Shown: positions 48,699-57,394, counted from the stretch's first letter. The stretch: DNA of 64,000 nucleotides from Halomonas huangheensis (GCF_001431725.1 NZ_CP013106.1:1-64000); one strand, 5' to 3'. Numbers and translations: made by a program. Notes: generated by a model from the letters alone, not told the origin.

Positions 48699-50303
48699 TC
48701 ACGCGCGCATGGTCGGAAATGGCGATCTGTCGCTCATGTTCAGCATCTTGCGTGCCAGCTTTTCCAGCATCAGTGACTTGTGTTGCGCGTAGTCAGGGTG
48801 ATGCCAAAGGTTCTTCATTTCCCACGGGTCATTTTTCAGGTCGTAGAGCTCCCCCCAACCATCGTTGTTGTAGATGGAGACCCTGAACGACTCATCAACC
48901 AGCGTTCTGGCCCTGGGAGGATATTGCTCGCCGAATAGATTGCGCTGGTTCTCTTCTTCAATCAGCACGGATTCATGTATTGCCTGCTGGTTACCCGAGA
49001 TGGCTCCGAGCAGGCTCTTGCCCTGTATACCGTTGAAGGGTTGCAGTCCGGCCCGCTCCAGCACGGTGGGGACGAAATCCACTGACGATGACACTTTGTC
49101 GTAGACGCTCCCCTCGGGTGTCAGTGTGGGGTCCGACCAGATGAATGGGACTTGAGTGACGCCGCGATAGTGCAGTGGCCCTTTGAGCAGCAGGCGGTGA
49201 TCGCCCATGAAGTCGCCATGGTCACTGGTGTAGATGATGATGGTGTTGTCATCCATGCCCAGCTCTTTCAGGGTGGCGAGTATTCGACCAACACTGTCGT
49301 CGATCAGCGCGATCATGCCGTAGGTCAGCGCGATGGCCTGCCGAGCCTCGGCCTCGTTGACGGCGAAGGCGAAGCCGATATCGATGTCGCGCTTGCCCGC
49401 ATCCAGTAACTCCCTGACATGTCGCACCTGGGGAATCGCATCATCGAGTGGCTGATGAAAGGAGGGGGGAAGCTCGACATCCTCGGGACGATACAGGTCG
49501 AAATACTCGCCGGGAGGAGTGAAGGGGTGATGAGGGTCCGGGAATGAACACTGCAGAAAGAACGGCTTGTCGTCATTGCTGGCCGCCAACTGCTTGAGAT
49601 GATCGATGGTGCGGTCGGCCACATAGGTGCTGCTGTACAGCTCGACCGGCATGCGGGTACGCCAGGCCTCCGGTGCGATGATATCCGCTGGCAGGGCATT
49701 TTCCGGCCCGCGTAATGATGTGGGATCCGGGTGTTGCTCCTTCAGCCAGCGACCATAGTGGCCATGGGCGAGGTCGCCATGGTTGATGCACAGGTCGACA
49801 TGCTCGAAGCCGTAGTAGGGCAGCTTGATCTCATGGGCGGGAATGCTCTCCCAGCGGACCTCCAGTTCCTGATCGTAAGGGCCTTCTGCCGCATGTGGCT
49901 TGAAGGCTTCCTCGAGGAACTCGGGCGGTGGAGCAAGATGTGGATTGCGTGGCTCACGCTGCTCGATGGCGGCTTCACTCATCATGCTCTGTAGATGGCA
50001 TTTGCCGATCAGCGCGGTGCGGTAGCCCGACTCCTTGAGCAACTCGGTCACGGTGGTGGCATCGGTGGACAATGGCATGCCATTACCACGCAGCCGGTGG
50101 GAGGATGGCATCCGTCCGGTCATCAGCGTGGCGCGTGCGGGCATGCACAGCGGGCTGGCGGCATGAAAATGCGAAAAACGAGTGCCGCGTGCGGCAATAC
50201 TATCGATGTGTGGAGTCTTGAGCACTGGGTTGCCCGCGCAGCCCAGATGATCGGCACGCTGTTGGTCGGTGATGATGAAAAGGAAGTTAGGTCGTTTGTT
50301 CAT
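48699..50303 (-). CDS. formylglycine-type sulfatase
   Basis: The 534-residue product is a type I sulfatase. N-terminal NFLFIITDQQRADHLGC holds the metal-binding Asp pair, and LCMPARATLMTGR contains the CxPxR motif whose cysteine is converted to formylglycine. FPDPHHPFTPP and IYTSDHGDFMGDHRLLLKGP are the remaining metal-site motifs. No signal peptide is visible from ATG 50303 (MNKRPNF), so it is probably cytoplasmic and acts on an imported sulfate ester. It lies 85 bp upstream of ehuB on the same strand, which links it to the importer. The formylglycine-generating enzyme is not in the window. Confidence 0.9.
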   Translation of the reverse strand: MNKRPNFLFIITDQQRADHLGCAGNPVLKTPHIDSIAARGTRFSHFHAASPLCMPARATLMTGRMPSSHRLRGNGMPLSTDATTVTELLKESGYRTALIGKCHLQSMMSEAAIEQREPRNPHLAPPPEFLEEAFKPHAAEGPYDQELEVRWESIPAHEIKLPYYGFEHVDLCINHGDLAHGHYGRWLKEQHPDPTSLRGPENALPADIIAPEAWRTRMPVELYSSTYVADRTIDHLKQLAASNDDKPFFLQCSFPDPHHPFTPPGEYFDLYRPEDVELPPSFHQPLDDAIPQVRHVRELLDAGKRDIDIGFAFAVNEAEARQAIALTYGMIALIDDSVGRILATLKELGMDDNTIIIYTSDHGDFMGDHRLLLKGPLHYRGVTQVPFIWSDPTLTPEGSVYDKVSSSVDFVPTVLERAGLQPFNGIQGKSLLGAISGNQQAIHESVLIEEENQRNLFGEQYPPRARTLVDESFRVSIYNNDGWGELYDLKNDPWEMKNLWHHPDYAQHKSLMLEKLARKMLNMSDRSPFPTMRA

Positions 50304-50862
50304 TGTTATCCCCATGCTGATGCAGGTGCCTGTCAGGCAGGCCACATGCTTTATGAAGCTAGTACAGGAGTTACCAATTTTCCAGAGAGATATACACATC
50401 TATCGTATTGTTGTTGTATTTATGGGAATTTTTTTGCGTAAAAACAATGAGTGTTCTTATTGTCAGGAAGTAGATGAATATAACTTGTGATGTTTTGTCT
50501 GCGGCATGACCGATGAAAATCGATGAACTGTTCGGCACCAGTGGGTGTTTTCTCAAAGATGGAAATATGCTTGCAGAGCATGAGTCTCGCCCTCGTTGAT
50601 AGCGACGATGGGGAAGGGGCGCTGCTGCCATGTCGGGAGGCGTTCTGGACTGATCCGGCTGGAGTTCAATGGATGTCCTGACTACGTTGGGTGTGAGTGG
50701 ACTGAGACTGTTGCGGGATAGATGCCAGTGTCGCCGGGTACCACGGAAGGCTGATAAACGCTGCGCGACATACTATAATAATCATTAGCGCGCTATCAGA
50801 CCTGAGTCTAATCAGGTGTGGATGATTCTCACCCCCCGCCTCTCAAGGAGTTCTATATCGTC
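50304..50862. other. 559-bp divergent gap, AT-rich part plus a promoter
   Basis: The stretch 50380-50480 is AT-rich and probably carries the sulfatase/ehu promoter on the minus strand. Closer to the right end is a plus-strand promoter (separate entry). A few short frames occur but none has a ribosome-binding site or family sequence. Confidence 0.5.
50751..50779 (+). promoter_or_regulatory. putative promoter of the membrane protein/PQQ dehydrogenase pair
   Basis: A consensus -10 TATAAT (50774-50779) lies 17 bp after CTGATA (50751-50756), a 4/6 match to TTGACA. It is 84 bp upstream of the ATG at 50863. Confidence 0.5.
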
Positions 50863-51228
50863 ATGTCGCAACGTCAATCGAATCGGTTGGGCGCTTTGCT
50901 GCTCACCATCGCATCGCTTGTGGGGCTGGCTATTGCGTTGTATGCCTGGTTCACACCGCTGACAGGTGTCAACGGCACCTTGGGAGCACTGGTTGCGATT
51001 CTCGCCTGCCTTGCTCTTGCCATCATGGCCTTCATCCTGCCGCGCCTGCAGGGCGGCGTGGTACGCAATCTGCTGCGTATTGTGATCCTGCTGGGGCTCA
51101 TCGGCACCGGCTTTGCCGGTCTGTTGCTCCATCAGTGTTGGATCAGTGCCGCCATGCTGGTTGGTCTGGTAGGGCTGATTCTCGATATCGCTTGCTCTAA
51201 TCGCACTTCACTTCACGCCCACTCATGA
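50863..51228 (+). CDS. small polytopic membrane protein, possible detached anchor of the PQQ dehydrogenase
   Basis: The 121-residue product has about four hydrophobic segments (LGALLLTIASLVGLAIALYAW, LGALVAILACLALAIMAFIL, LLRIVILLGLIGTGFAGLLL, AAMLVGLVGLILDIA). AAGGAG lies upstream at 50845-50850. I do not recognise a named family. Membrane-bound glucose/quinate dehydrogenases normally carry a fused N-terminal membrane domain of about this size, and the dehydrogenase encoded 11 bp downstream lacks it, so this could be the separate anchor or quinone-contact subunit. That role is inference. Confidence 0.7.
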   Translation: MSQRQSNRLGALLLTIASLVGLAIALYAWFTPLTGVNGTLGALVAILACLALAIMAFILPRLQGGVVRNLLRIVILLGLIGTGFAGLLLHQCWISAAMLVGLVGLILDIACSNRTSLHAHS

Positions 51229-51239
51229 GGAGCCGACTC

Positions 51240-53294
51240 ATGCCAACTCGCCGCCCTATGGCGCAATGCCTCGGCGCGTTCTCTGCGCTTGTGCTGTCCA
51301 TCTCGTCCGCTCCCTTGCTGGCTCAGGAGTCATCGGCAGCGCAGGATCAGCAGTCTACTCAATCGTCTTCTGAGGAGCAGGCGGCTCAAGGTCAGGAATC
51401 ATCCGCACAGAACAGCACTCGGTCGCCGATTCCGCTGGTGCCGGAATCGCCGAGCTGGGACAGCTTCCACGGCCAGCTCAATGCCCAGAAGTACAGCTCT
51501 CTCGATCAAATCACTGCCGATAACGTCGAGCAGTTGGAAAAGGTCTGGGAAGTGCATACCGGTGACGTCTCGGATGGCTCTGGCGACGTGCCGCCAACTG
51601 TCTGGTCTGCGACGCCCATTTTTGCCAACGATACGTTGTACATCGGCACGCCCTTCTATCGTGTGCTGGCGCTCGACCCCGCCACGGGTGAGGAGAAATG
51701 GAGCTTCGATACTGACTCGACGCTTGAAGCCTTGACGCAGCCGGCGCTGAAGAGTCGCGGTGTCTCCTATTGGCAGGCCGATGAGCCGGTCGCAGGTGAG
51801 TCCTGCCAGAAGATCGTTTACATGGGCACCATGGACGCCCAGCTGTTCGCGCTGGACGCGGATAGCGGCGAGCTGTGCGAAGGCTTTGCCGATGGTGGGG
51901 TACTCGATGTCAATCAATGGAACACCACCAATGACCGTTGGCCGCTATCGTTGCTGCAGCCGCCTACGGTGGTCGGTGACCACCTGATTCTCGGCTGGGC
52001 TGGCAAGGATTGGGCCTCCGAGCAGGCGCCTCCCGGCACCGTGTTCTCGCTCGATGCGCGCACCGGCGAGCTGGAGTGGACCTTCGATACTCTGCCCGAG
52101 TCGCTGCGTCAGAAGAGTGGCACCGCCAACGTCTGGACCCATATGTCGGCGGATGAGGAGCGTGGCCTGGTCTATCTGCCGGTCTCGTCGCCATCACCCA
52201 ACTATTGGGGTGGCAACCGTACCGAGGAAGCCCCCTACGCGACCTCGACCACGGCACTGGATATCGAGACCGGCGAAGTGGTCTGGTCGCGCCAGTGGGT
52301 ACATCACGATGTCTGGGACTACGATATCAACGCCGCACCGACGCTGATGGATATCACCGTGGATGGCAAACAGGTTCCGGCACTGATCCAGGCGACCAAG
52401 ATGGGCTTCCTGTTCGTGGTCAATCGCGAGACCGGGGAAGACGTGTGGCCGATCGAGGAGCGTCCGGTGCCCGGCGGTGACGGAAGTGTCGAGGGTGAAG
52501 TCTATGCGCCTACCCAACCATTCCCGACCAGTCCGGCACCATTGCTCGACCAGGCTGAAAAGCCCGAGGTATGGTGGCTGGCCGATGCGGTGAGTTTCGG
52601 TCAATGCTCCAGGCTGTGGGATGATCTCGCCTATGAGGGCATGTACACGCCACCATCCACTCAGGGTGCGGGAACGCTGACCTATCCTGATAGCGCGGGC
52701 GGTGTGCAATGGGGCGGGGTAGCGTTTGATCCTGTCAGCCAGACGGCGATCGTCAACACCTCGCATATCGTGCAGTACGTGAAGCTCTATAACCGTGAAG
52801 ACTACGACAAGGCTGATAGTGGCTCGGGTAACGAGAGTGGCTTCTCTCCTCAGGAAGGCGCGCCTTACGGCATGCAGCTGGAAGCGGCGCTCAACTCACT
52901 GGGTATGCCCTGCTGGGAGCCGCCTTTTGGTGAAATCGTCGCCCTCGATATGCACACAGGGGACGTGAAGTGGCGTCGTCCGGTGGGTGCCTCACAGCAG
53001 TACGGTTTTTTCATGCCCGAGAGCTGGGGATCGCCCACTATTGGTGGCCCTGCAGTAACCGCGGGTGGCGTGGTATTCATTGGTGCTTCGATGGATGCCA
53101 AGCTGCGTGCCTACTCGCTGGAAACCGGTGAGCAGCTGTGGTCGGATCAGGCCGAAGCTCCCGCGGTAGCCAACCCGGCGGTGTACGAATACAACGGCCG
53201 TCAGTACGTGGCCTTTATCGCCGGTGGTAATTCGATCCTCAAGGAGCAGGTTGGTGATCAGGTTGTGGTCTATGCGCTGCCCGAGTCTGAATGA
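51240..53294 (+). CDS. PQQ-dependent dehydrogenase (glucose/quinate/shikimate family), secreted form
   Basis: The 684-residue product has a Sec signal peptide (CLGAFSALVLSISSAPLLAQ), a Ser/Gln-rich linker (about residues 33-65), and an eight-bladed propeller of the membrane quinoprotein family. Seen are DSFHGQLNAQKYSSLDQI, RQWVHHDVWDYDINAAPTL, IQATKMGFLFVVNRETGE, EERPVPGG and SWGSPTIGGPAVTAGGVVFIGA. It should oxidise a sugar or cyclic alcohol in the periplasm and pass electrons to quinone. The usual fused N-terminal membrane domain is absent. I chose ATG 51240, with GAGGAG overlapping the previous stop; ATG 51225 would give ATGA overlap. PQQ synthesis genes are not in the window. Confidence 0.9.
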   Translation: MPTRRPMAQCLGAFSALVLSISSAPLLAQESSAAQDQQSTQSSSEEQAAQGQESSAQNSTRSPIPLVPESPSWDSFHGQLNAQKYSSLDQITADNVEQLEKVWEVHTGDVSDGSGDVPPTVWSATPIFANDTLYIGTPFYRVLALDPATGEEKWSFDTDSTLEALTQPALKSRGVSYWQADEPVAGESCQKIVYMGTMDAQLFALDADSGELCEGFADGGVLDVNQWNTTNDRWPLSLLQPPTVVGDHLILGWAGKDWASEQAPPGTVFSLDARTGELEWTFDTLPESLRQKSGTANVWTHMSADEERGLVYLPVSSPSPNYWGGNRTEEAPYATSTTALDIETGEVVWSRQWVHHDVWDYDINAAPTLMDITVDGKQVPALIQATKMGFLFVVNRETGEDVWPIEERPVPGGDGSVEGEVYAPTQPFPTSPAPLLDQAEKPEVWWLADAVSFGQCSRLWDDLAYEGMYTPPSTQGAGTLTYPDSAGGVQWGGVAFDPVSQTAIVNTSHIVQYVKLYNREDYDKADSGSGNESGFSPQEGAPYGMQLEAALNSLGMPCWEPPFGEIVALDMHTGDVKWRRPVGASQQYGFFMPESWGSPTIGGPAVTAGGVVFIGASMDAKLRAYSLETGEQLWSDQAEAPAVANPAVYEYNGRQYVAFIAGGNSILKEQVGDQVVVYALPESE

Positions 53295-53357
53295 AGCCTG
53301 GATTGAGTGAACCCAGGATTGAGTGAACCCAGGATTGAGTGAACCCTGGATTGATTG
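53294..53357 (+). repeat. four-copy 16-bp tandem repeat after the PQQ dehydrogenase
   Basis: Units at 53294-53309, 53310-53325, 53326-53341 and 53342-53357 follow AACCCAGGATTGAGTG; the two middle copies are identical and the outer ones differ at 2-3 positions. The repeat begins at the last base of the stop codon and ends just before the terminator. Confidence 0.85.
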
Positions 53358-53365
53358 AAGCTTTG

Positions 53366-53394
53366 AAAAAGTGGGCCCGAGTGGCCCACTTTTC
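53366..53394. terminator. bidirectional rho-independent terminator
   Basis: AAAAGTGGGCC (53367-53377) pairs perfectly with GGCCCACTTTT (53383-53393), loop CGAGT. T residues follow on both strands, so it ends both the PQQ dehydrogenase and the convergent regulator transcripts. Confidence 0.85.
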
Positions 53395-53448
53395 TTGCCA
53401 GCACGATTTTCGCTTGTACGACCAGCTCTTGCCGTCAGCCTGCGATTT

Positions 53449-54180
53449 TCAGGGCTGGCCAAGCTTGGCTCTTGTGGTGCGATAGACGCTATCCAGATGG
53501 GATAGCATGGCGCGTTCAGCGGCATCCGGATCGCGTCGCCTGAGCGCTTCAACGATATGGCAGTGCTCACGGTAACTACGTTCGATAGCGCCGGGCTCCT
53601 GCATGACCTGACGACGAATCTTGAGCCCGAAGTCATAGAGCTCTTCGCAATAGCCCGCGAGGATCTCGTTGTTGGCGTATTCCGAGATCACACGATGGAA
53701 ACTCTGATCCGAGAGCTGGAAGTGGACCGGGGCATCAAACATGTCAGCCTGAGCCTCGAGTAATTTCTCCAGTTGCTCGATGCCCTTGTCATCGATTTTC
53801 ATCGCCGCGCGCCGCGCAATCGCGGCCTCGACCACGATGCGACTCTCGAAGACCGAATCGATATCGAAGCGATTGACCTCATGGTTGTCATCCGCGGCAT
53901 GCAGATGGCGGAAATGATCCAGCGCTTCATCATCGGCGCAGATGCGTGTCTTGGAGCCGTGAGATACGTTGATCAGTCCGTAGCCGCTGACCAGTGAGAT
54001 CGCTCCCCTGACGGTTTCACGACTGACTCCAAACAGTTGCGCAAGGTCACGCTCACTGGGTAACACATCACCATCGCGAAGCAGTCCATTGGTCACCATA
54101 TTGACCAGCCTGTCGGCCAGGACGTCCTTCTTCGTCTTGTTCTGCAGGGTCTTTTCGAAGGCAAAGGCCGTAGTATCCAT
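53449..54180 (-). CDS. FadR/GntR-family transcriptional regulator
   Basis: The 243-residue product has an N-terminal winged helix (LADRLVNMVTNGLLRDGDVLPSERDLAQLFGVSRETVRGAISLVSGYGLI, about residues 20-70) and a helical FCD effector domain with metal-binding type residues (FESRIVVEAAIARRAA, SFHRVISEYANNEI, HCHIVEALRRRDPDAAERAMLSHL). It is divergent from the TRAP/sugar-acid operon, and matching operators lie in the gap, so it probably represses that operon and itself. Confidence 0.9.
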   Translation of the reverse strand: MDTTAFAFEKTLQNKTKKDVLADRLVNMVTNGLLRDGDVLPSERDLAQLFGVSRETVRGAISLVSGYGLINVSHGSKTRICADDEALDHFRHLHAADDNHEVNRFDIDSVFESRIVVEAAIARRAAMKIDDKGIEQLEKLLEAQADMFDAPVHFQLSDQSFHRVISEYANNEILAGYCEELYDFGLKIRRQVMQEPGAIERSYREHCHIVEALRRRDPDAAERAMLSHLDSVYRTTRAKLGQP

Positions 54181-54203
54181 GGGCTGAGGCTTCCTCTACG
54201 TAG

Positions 54204-54222
54204 TGGTCTAAACACTAGACCA
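54204..54222. promoter_or_regulatory. FadR-type operator O1
   Basis: TGGTCTA-AACAC-TAGACCA is an exact 7+5+7 inverted repeat, 24 bp upstream of the regulator start. Its right part CACTAGACCA (54213-54222) recurs exactly at 54347-54356. A minus-strand -10 (TATAAT) at 54274-54279 puts O1 within the regulator's transcribed leader. Confidence 0.6.
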
Positions 54223-54289
54223 TTCTGTGATTAACTCCTAGCGTTTAATCATTTTTACTAGACAAAAGTCGCGATTATAACGTTTTTCG

Positions 54290-54319
54290 TTGACGAGGTC
54301 TGTCTTTGGTTCCTAAATT
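54290..54319 (+). promoter_or_regulatory. promoter of the TRAP/sugar-acid operon
   Basis: TTGACG (54290-54295) and TAAATT (54314-54319) with an 18-bp spacer. The start site near 54326 would lie right at operator O2. Confidence 0.5.
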
Positions 54320-54326
54320 GCAGCAT

Positions 54327-54359
54327 AACTGGTCTGGTTAACCGACCACTAGACCAGTT
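54327..54359. promoter_or_regulatory. FadR-type operator O2
   Basis: AACTGGTCT (54327-54335) and AGACCAGTT (54351-54359) are exact complements across 15 bp that hold a GGTTAACC palindrome. The half-sites resemble the FadR box AACTGGTC...GACC. It lies just downstream of the predicted promoter, where a bound repressor would block transcription. Confidence 0.6.
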
Positions 54360-54480
54360 TGGTATCCAAATGACTCAGTCACAACGATTCAGCAATCTGA
54401 GTCAGTCCAGCGAATCAGTGACAACCAGACAACAACGCAACAAACACGCAACAACACAACAAAGCAACGGGAGACACCCG

Positions 54481-55458
54481 ATGAAACGTCACACGCTTGC
54501 TCTATCCGCCCTTGCCATGAGCCTTGCAGCCGGCGCAGTTCAGGCCGATGAGATCGTGTTTGCCATTGGCGGACCCCCAAGCAGCTTACAGGGGCAGACT
54601 TCTCAACACTTTGCCGATGCGCTGCAGGAACGCTTGGGTGATGCGCATACGGTGGAGTATTACCACAGTGGTCAGATCGGTGATGAGCGCCAATTGCTGC
54701 AGAAACTGCGTCTGGGCACCGTACATCTCGCTGGCATTTCCTCGATCATGTCTTCCGTAGCTCCCAGCTTCGCGCTGTTTGACCTGCCGTTCCTGGTCAA
54801 GGATCGCGACCACCTGCTGCGTATCGACGAGCAGATCGTCAAGACCGATCTTGCCGAGGTGGCTGAGACTCAAGGTCTGCATCTGGTCTCGACCTGGGAA
54901 AACGGCTTCCGTCAGATCACCAACAGCAAGCGCGCCATCAATGTTCCCGAGGATCTCGATGGTCTCAAGATCCGCACACCGCAGAGTGAATGGCGCACCC
55001 TGATGTTCAGTACCTGGGGTGCCAACCCTACTCCAATGGCCTTCTCCGAGGTCTTCGTTGGTCTACAGACTGGGGTTATCGATGGTCAGGAGAACCCGCT
55101 CTCCAATATCGATGGCGCCAAGTTCCAGGAAGTTCAGGATTACCTCTCGATTTCCAATCACGTCTATTCGCCGATCTGGCTGACCGCCAGCGCTTCTGGC
55201 TGGGAGTCACTGCCCGAGGATGTGCAGATCGCCATCGCGGAAGTGGCCGCCGAGACTCAAACGTGGGCATTGGCCAAAGGCAATGAGCTCGACAATGAGT
55301 TGGTCACCAGCCTCGAAGAAGAAGGCGGTATGAACGTCAATCACGTCGATCGTGATGCTTTTGTCGCCGCCAGTCAGCCGGTCTATGAAGCCTATGCCGA
55401 AGAGGTTGATGGTGGTCAGGAGCTGATCGATCGCGCCATGTCTCTGGCTGAAGAATAA
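54481..55458 (+). CDS. TRAP transporter substrate-binding protein DctP (first)
   Basis: The 325-residue product has a Sec signal peptide (MKRHTLALSALAMSLAAGAVQA) and the DctP fold: HSGQIGDERQLLQKLRLGTVHLAGIS, ENGFRQITNSKRAINVPEDLDGLKIRTP with the substrate-binding arginine, and FSEVFVGLQTGVIDGQENPLSNI. It captures an organic acid in the periplasm for the DctQM pair encoded next. ATG 54481 has GGGAG upstream. It opens the operon. Confidence 0.92.
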   Translation: MKRHTLALSALAMSLAAGAVQADEIVFAIGGPPSSLQGQTSQHFADALQERLGDAHTVEYYHSGQIGDERQLLQKLRLGTVHLAGISSIMSSVAPSFALFDLPFLVKDRDHLLRIDEQIVKTDLAEVAETQGLHLVSTWENGFRQITNSKRAINVPEDLDGLKIRTPQSEWRTLMFSTWGANPTPMAFSEVFVGLQTGVIDGQENPLSNIDGAKFQEVQDYLSISNHVYSPIWLTASASGWESLPEDVQIAIAEVAAETQTWALAKGNELDNELVTSLEEEGGMNVNHVDRDAFVAASQPVYEAYAEEVDGGQELIDRAMSLAEE

Positions 55459-55495
55459 ACCGCTGCCTGAACAAGCAGTGACGGGTACACAAGAT

Positions 55496-55517
55496 GGGCG
55501 CCACGCGGGTGGCGCCC
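55496..55517 (+). promoter_or_regulatory. intercistronic hairpin between dctP and dctQ
   Basis: GGGCGCCAC (55496-55504) pairs perfectly with GTGGCGCCC (55509-55517), loop GCGG. Such hairpins after dctP commonly protect the mRNA 3' end and reduce downstream expression, so that the binding protein is made in excess; that role is inferred. Confidence 0.6.
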
Positions 55518-55547
55518 CCTGTTACGGCCGCAAGTGAGGGTGATCGG

Positions 55548-56114
55548 ATGACGGCTGTTGATCGAACTGTCTATCAAACAAGGCGAGTGGTTGAGCGCCT
55601 GCTGGAATTTTTCACTGTTGGTCTGCTGTTGGCGCTGACGGTAATCGTGCTGGTCGCGGTAGGGCTGCGCACCTTCGGTGGCTCGCTGGCGTGGTATGAC
55701 GAAGTGGCTTCCATCAATCTGGCCTGGTTGAGCTTCTACGGTGCCTGCCTGGCGGCGCTGAAGCGTTCGCACATGGGTTTTCCCGGCATCGTCGCCAAGG
55801 CGCCACCGGCCATTCGGACTGCACTGTTCGCATTCTCGGAAGTCATCGTGGTGGGCTTCTTCATCGTCGTCGCCTGGTATGGCTACAAGGTGTTGGATGT
55901 CCTCGCATGGGACAACCTGATTGCCTTGCCGTCGATCGGACTCAATGTCACCCAGTCGGTGATTCCGATCAGTGCGGTGTTGTTCATCATCTGTGAACTG
56001 CTGAGCCTGCCAATGGCCTGGCAGAAGATGCGCTCCGGCGTCGATAGCGAGGAAGAAGCTATCGAAGAGGCCATTCGCATCGCCGAACAGGATCTCAAGG
56101 AGCATCGCTCATGA
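55548..56114 (+). CDS. TRAP transporter small permease DctQ
   Basis: The 188-residue product has the four-helix small TRAP subunit layout: LLEFFTVGLLLALTVIVLVAVGLR, WYDEVASINLAWLSFYGACLAALKR (the conserved W-E/D signature), LFAFSEVIVVGFFIVVAWYG and VIPISAVLFIICELLS. ATG 55548 has GAGGG upstream. The stop overlaps the dctM start (ATGA). Confidence 0.92.
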   Translation: MTAVDRTVYQTRRVVERLLEFFTVGLLLALTVIVLVAVGLRTFGGSLAWYDEVASINLAWLSFYGACLAALKRSHMGFPGIVAKAPPAIRTALFAFSEVIVVGFFIVVAWYGYKVLDVLAWDNLIALPSIGLNVTQSVIPISAVLFIICELLSLPMAWQKMRSGVDSEEEAIEEAIRIAEQDLKEHRS

Positions 56115-57394
56115 CATTGCTGGTCATTATTGCCGTGTTGTTTGCCCTGGTGCTGATCAATGTACCGATTGCCGTGGCCATCGGTACCGTAGGGGTGGCG
56201 GGTGCCTACTTCTATATGGGCGCCGATGCGCTGGTCAATGTGCCACTGACGCTGTTCAACGGCGCGACCAAGTTTCCGCTGATTGCCATCCCCTTGTTCA
56301 TCTTCGCCGGTGCGCTGATGAATACCTCGGGTATCTCGATTCGTCTGATCAACCTGGTCTCGGCCATGGTCGGCTTTGTTCGCGGTGGCCTGGCGATGGT
56401 CAACGTCGGCGTCTCGATGTTTTTCGCCGAGATTTCCGGCTCGGCGGTGGCCGATGTCGCGGCCACCGGTTCAGTGCTGATCCCGGAGATGAAGCGCCGC
56501 AACTATGATCCACGCTTTTCTGCGGCGATCACTTCATCTTCGGCATCGCTGGCAATCATCATCCCACCGTCGCTGTCGATGATCCTGTATGGCGCGATTG
56601 CCGACACCTCGATCGTCAAGCTGTTCGTCGCCGGTATCATCCCCGGCATTCTCGGCGGCATCGGTCTGGCGATGGCCTGCTACTACTATGCGGTGAAGTA
56701 CAACCTGCCGCGCGAGGAAGCCTTCTCGCTGAAGCGTCTCGGCAAGGCATTCCGTGAGGCGATGTGGGCGTTGCTGCTGCCGGTGATCATCCTCGGAGGC
56801 ATCTTCGGAGGCTTCGTCACCGCCACCGAAGGGGCAGGCATCGCAGTGCTCGCGGCGTTAGTCATCGGTGGACTGGTCTACCGTGAGCTGAACGTCAAGA
56901 TTCTCTACCGCGCCGTCATTGAGGGTGTGATTCAGACCGCCGTAGTGATGCTGTTGGTGGCAACTTCCGCCGTGCTGGGCCTGTTCCTCACCGAGATGCA
57001 GCTGCCGCAGCAGTTGGCGCGTGAGATCACTGCCATCACCAGTGACCCGGTCGCGGTACTGGCACTACTCAATATCCTGCTGCTGTTGCTGGGCATGTTC
57101 CTGCATGGTGCAGCGGCGATCATTCTGGTGGTACCGATTGTCATGCCGCTGGTCACTCAGATCGGCATCGATCCGATCCACTTCGGCCTGATTCTTACCC
57201 TCAACCTGGCGATTGGCCAGCAGACCCCGCCGGTGGCCTCGGTGCTGGCGACCGCCTGCTCGATTGCCAGGACCGATATGTGGGAAGTCACCAAGGTCAA
57301 CCTGCCGATGATCTTCGTGCTGTTCGTGGTGCTGATGCTGGTGACCTATGTGCCGGCGATCCCGATGAGCATGGTCAATCTGTTTTACGGATAA
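56111..57394 (+). CDS. TRAP transporter large permease DctM
   Basis: The 427-residue product (typical length) is the sodium-coupled transport subunit with about a dozen membrane segments. Seen are PLFIFAGALMNTSGIS, FFAEISGSAVADVAATGSVLIPEM, IIIPPSLSMILYGAIADTSI and LNLAIGQQTPPVASVLATACSIA, the family's scoop and ion-site regions. It is the only large TRAP permease in the window, although two more dctP genes follow. Confidence 0.94.
   Translation: MTLLVIIAVLFALVLINVPIAVAIGTVGVAGAYFYMGADALVNVPLTLFNGATKFPLIAIPLFIFAGALMNTSGISIRLINLVSAMVGFVRGGLAMVNVGVSMFFAEISGSAVADVAATGSVLIPEMKRRNYDPRFSAAITSSSASLAIIIPPSLSMILYGAIADTSIVKLFVAGIIPGILGGIGLAMACYYYAVKYNLPREEAFSLKRLGKAFREAMWALLLPVIILGGIFGGFVTATEGAGIAVLAALVIGGLVYRELNVKILYRAVIEGVIQTAVVMLLVATSAVLGLFLTEMQLPQQLAREITAITSDPVAVLALLNILLLLLGMFLHGAAAIILVVPIVMPLVTQIGIDPIHFGLILTLNLAIGQQTPPVASVLATACSIARTDMWEVTKVNLPMIFVLFVVLMLVTYVPAIPMSMVNLFYG

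Noticed and set aside
53294..53357. Possible CRISPR array
   Set aside because: The 16-bp units are directly adjacent, with no spacers, and there are no cas genes nearby. The same holds for 62870-62931.
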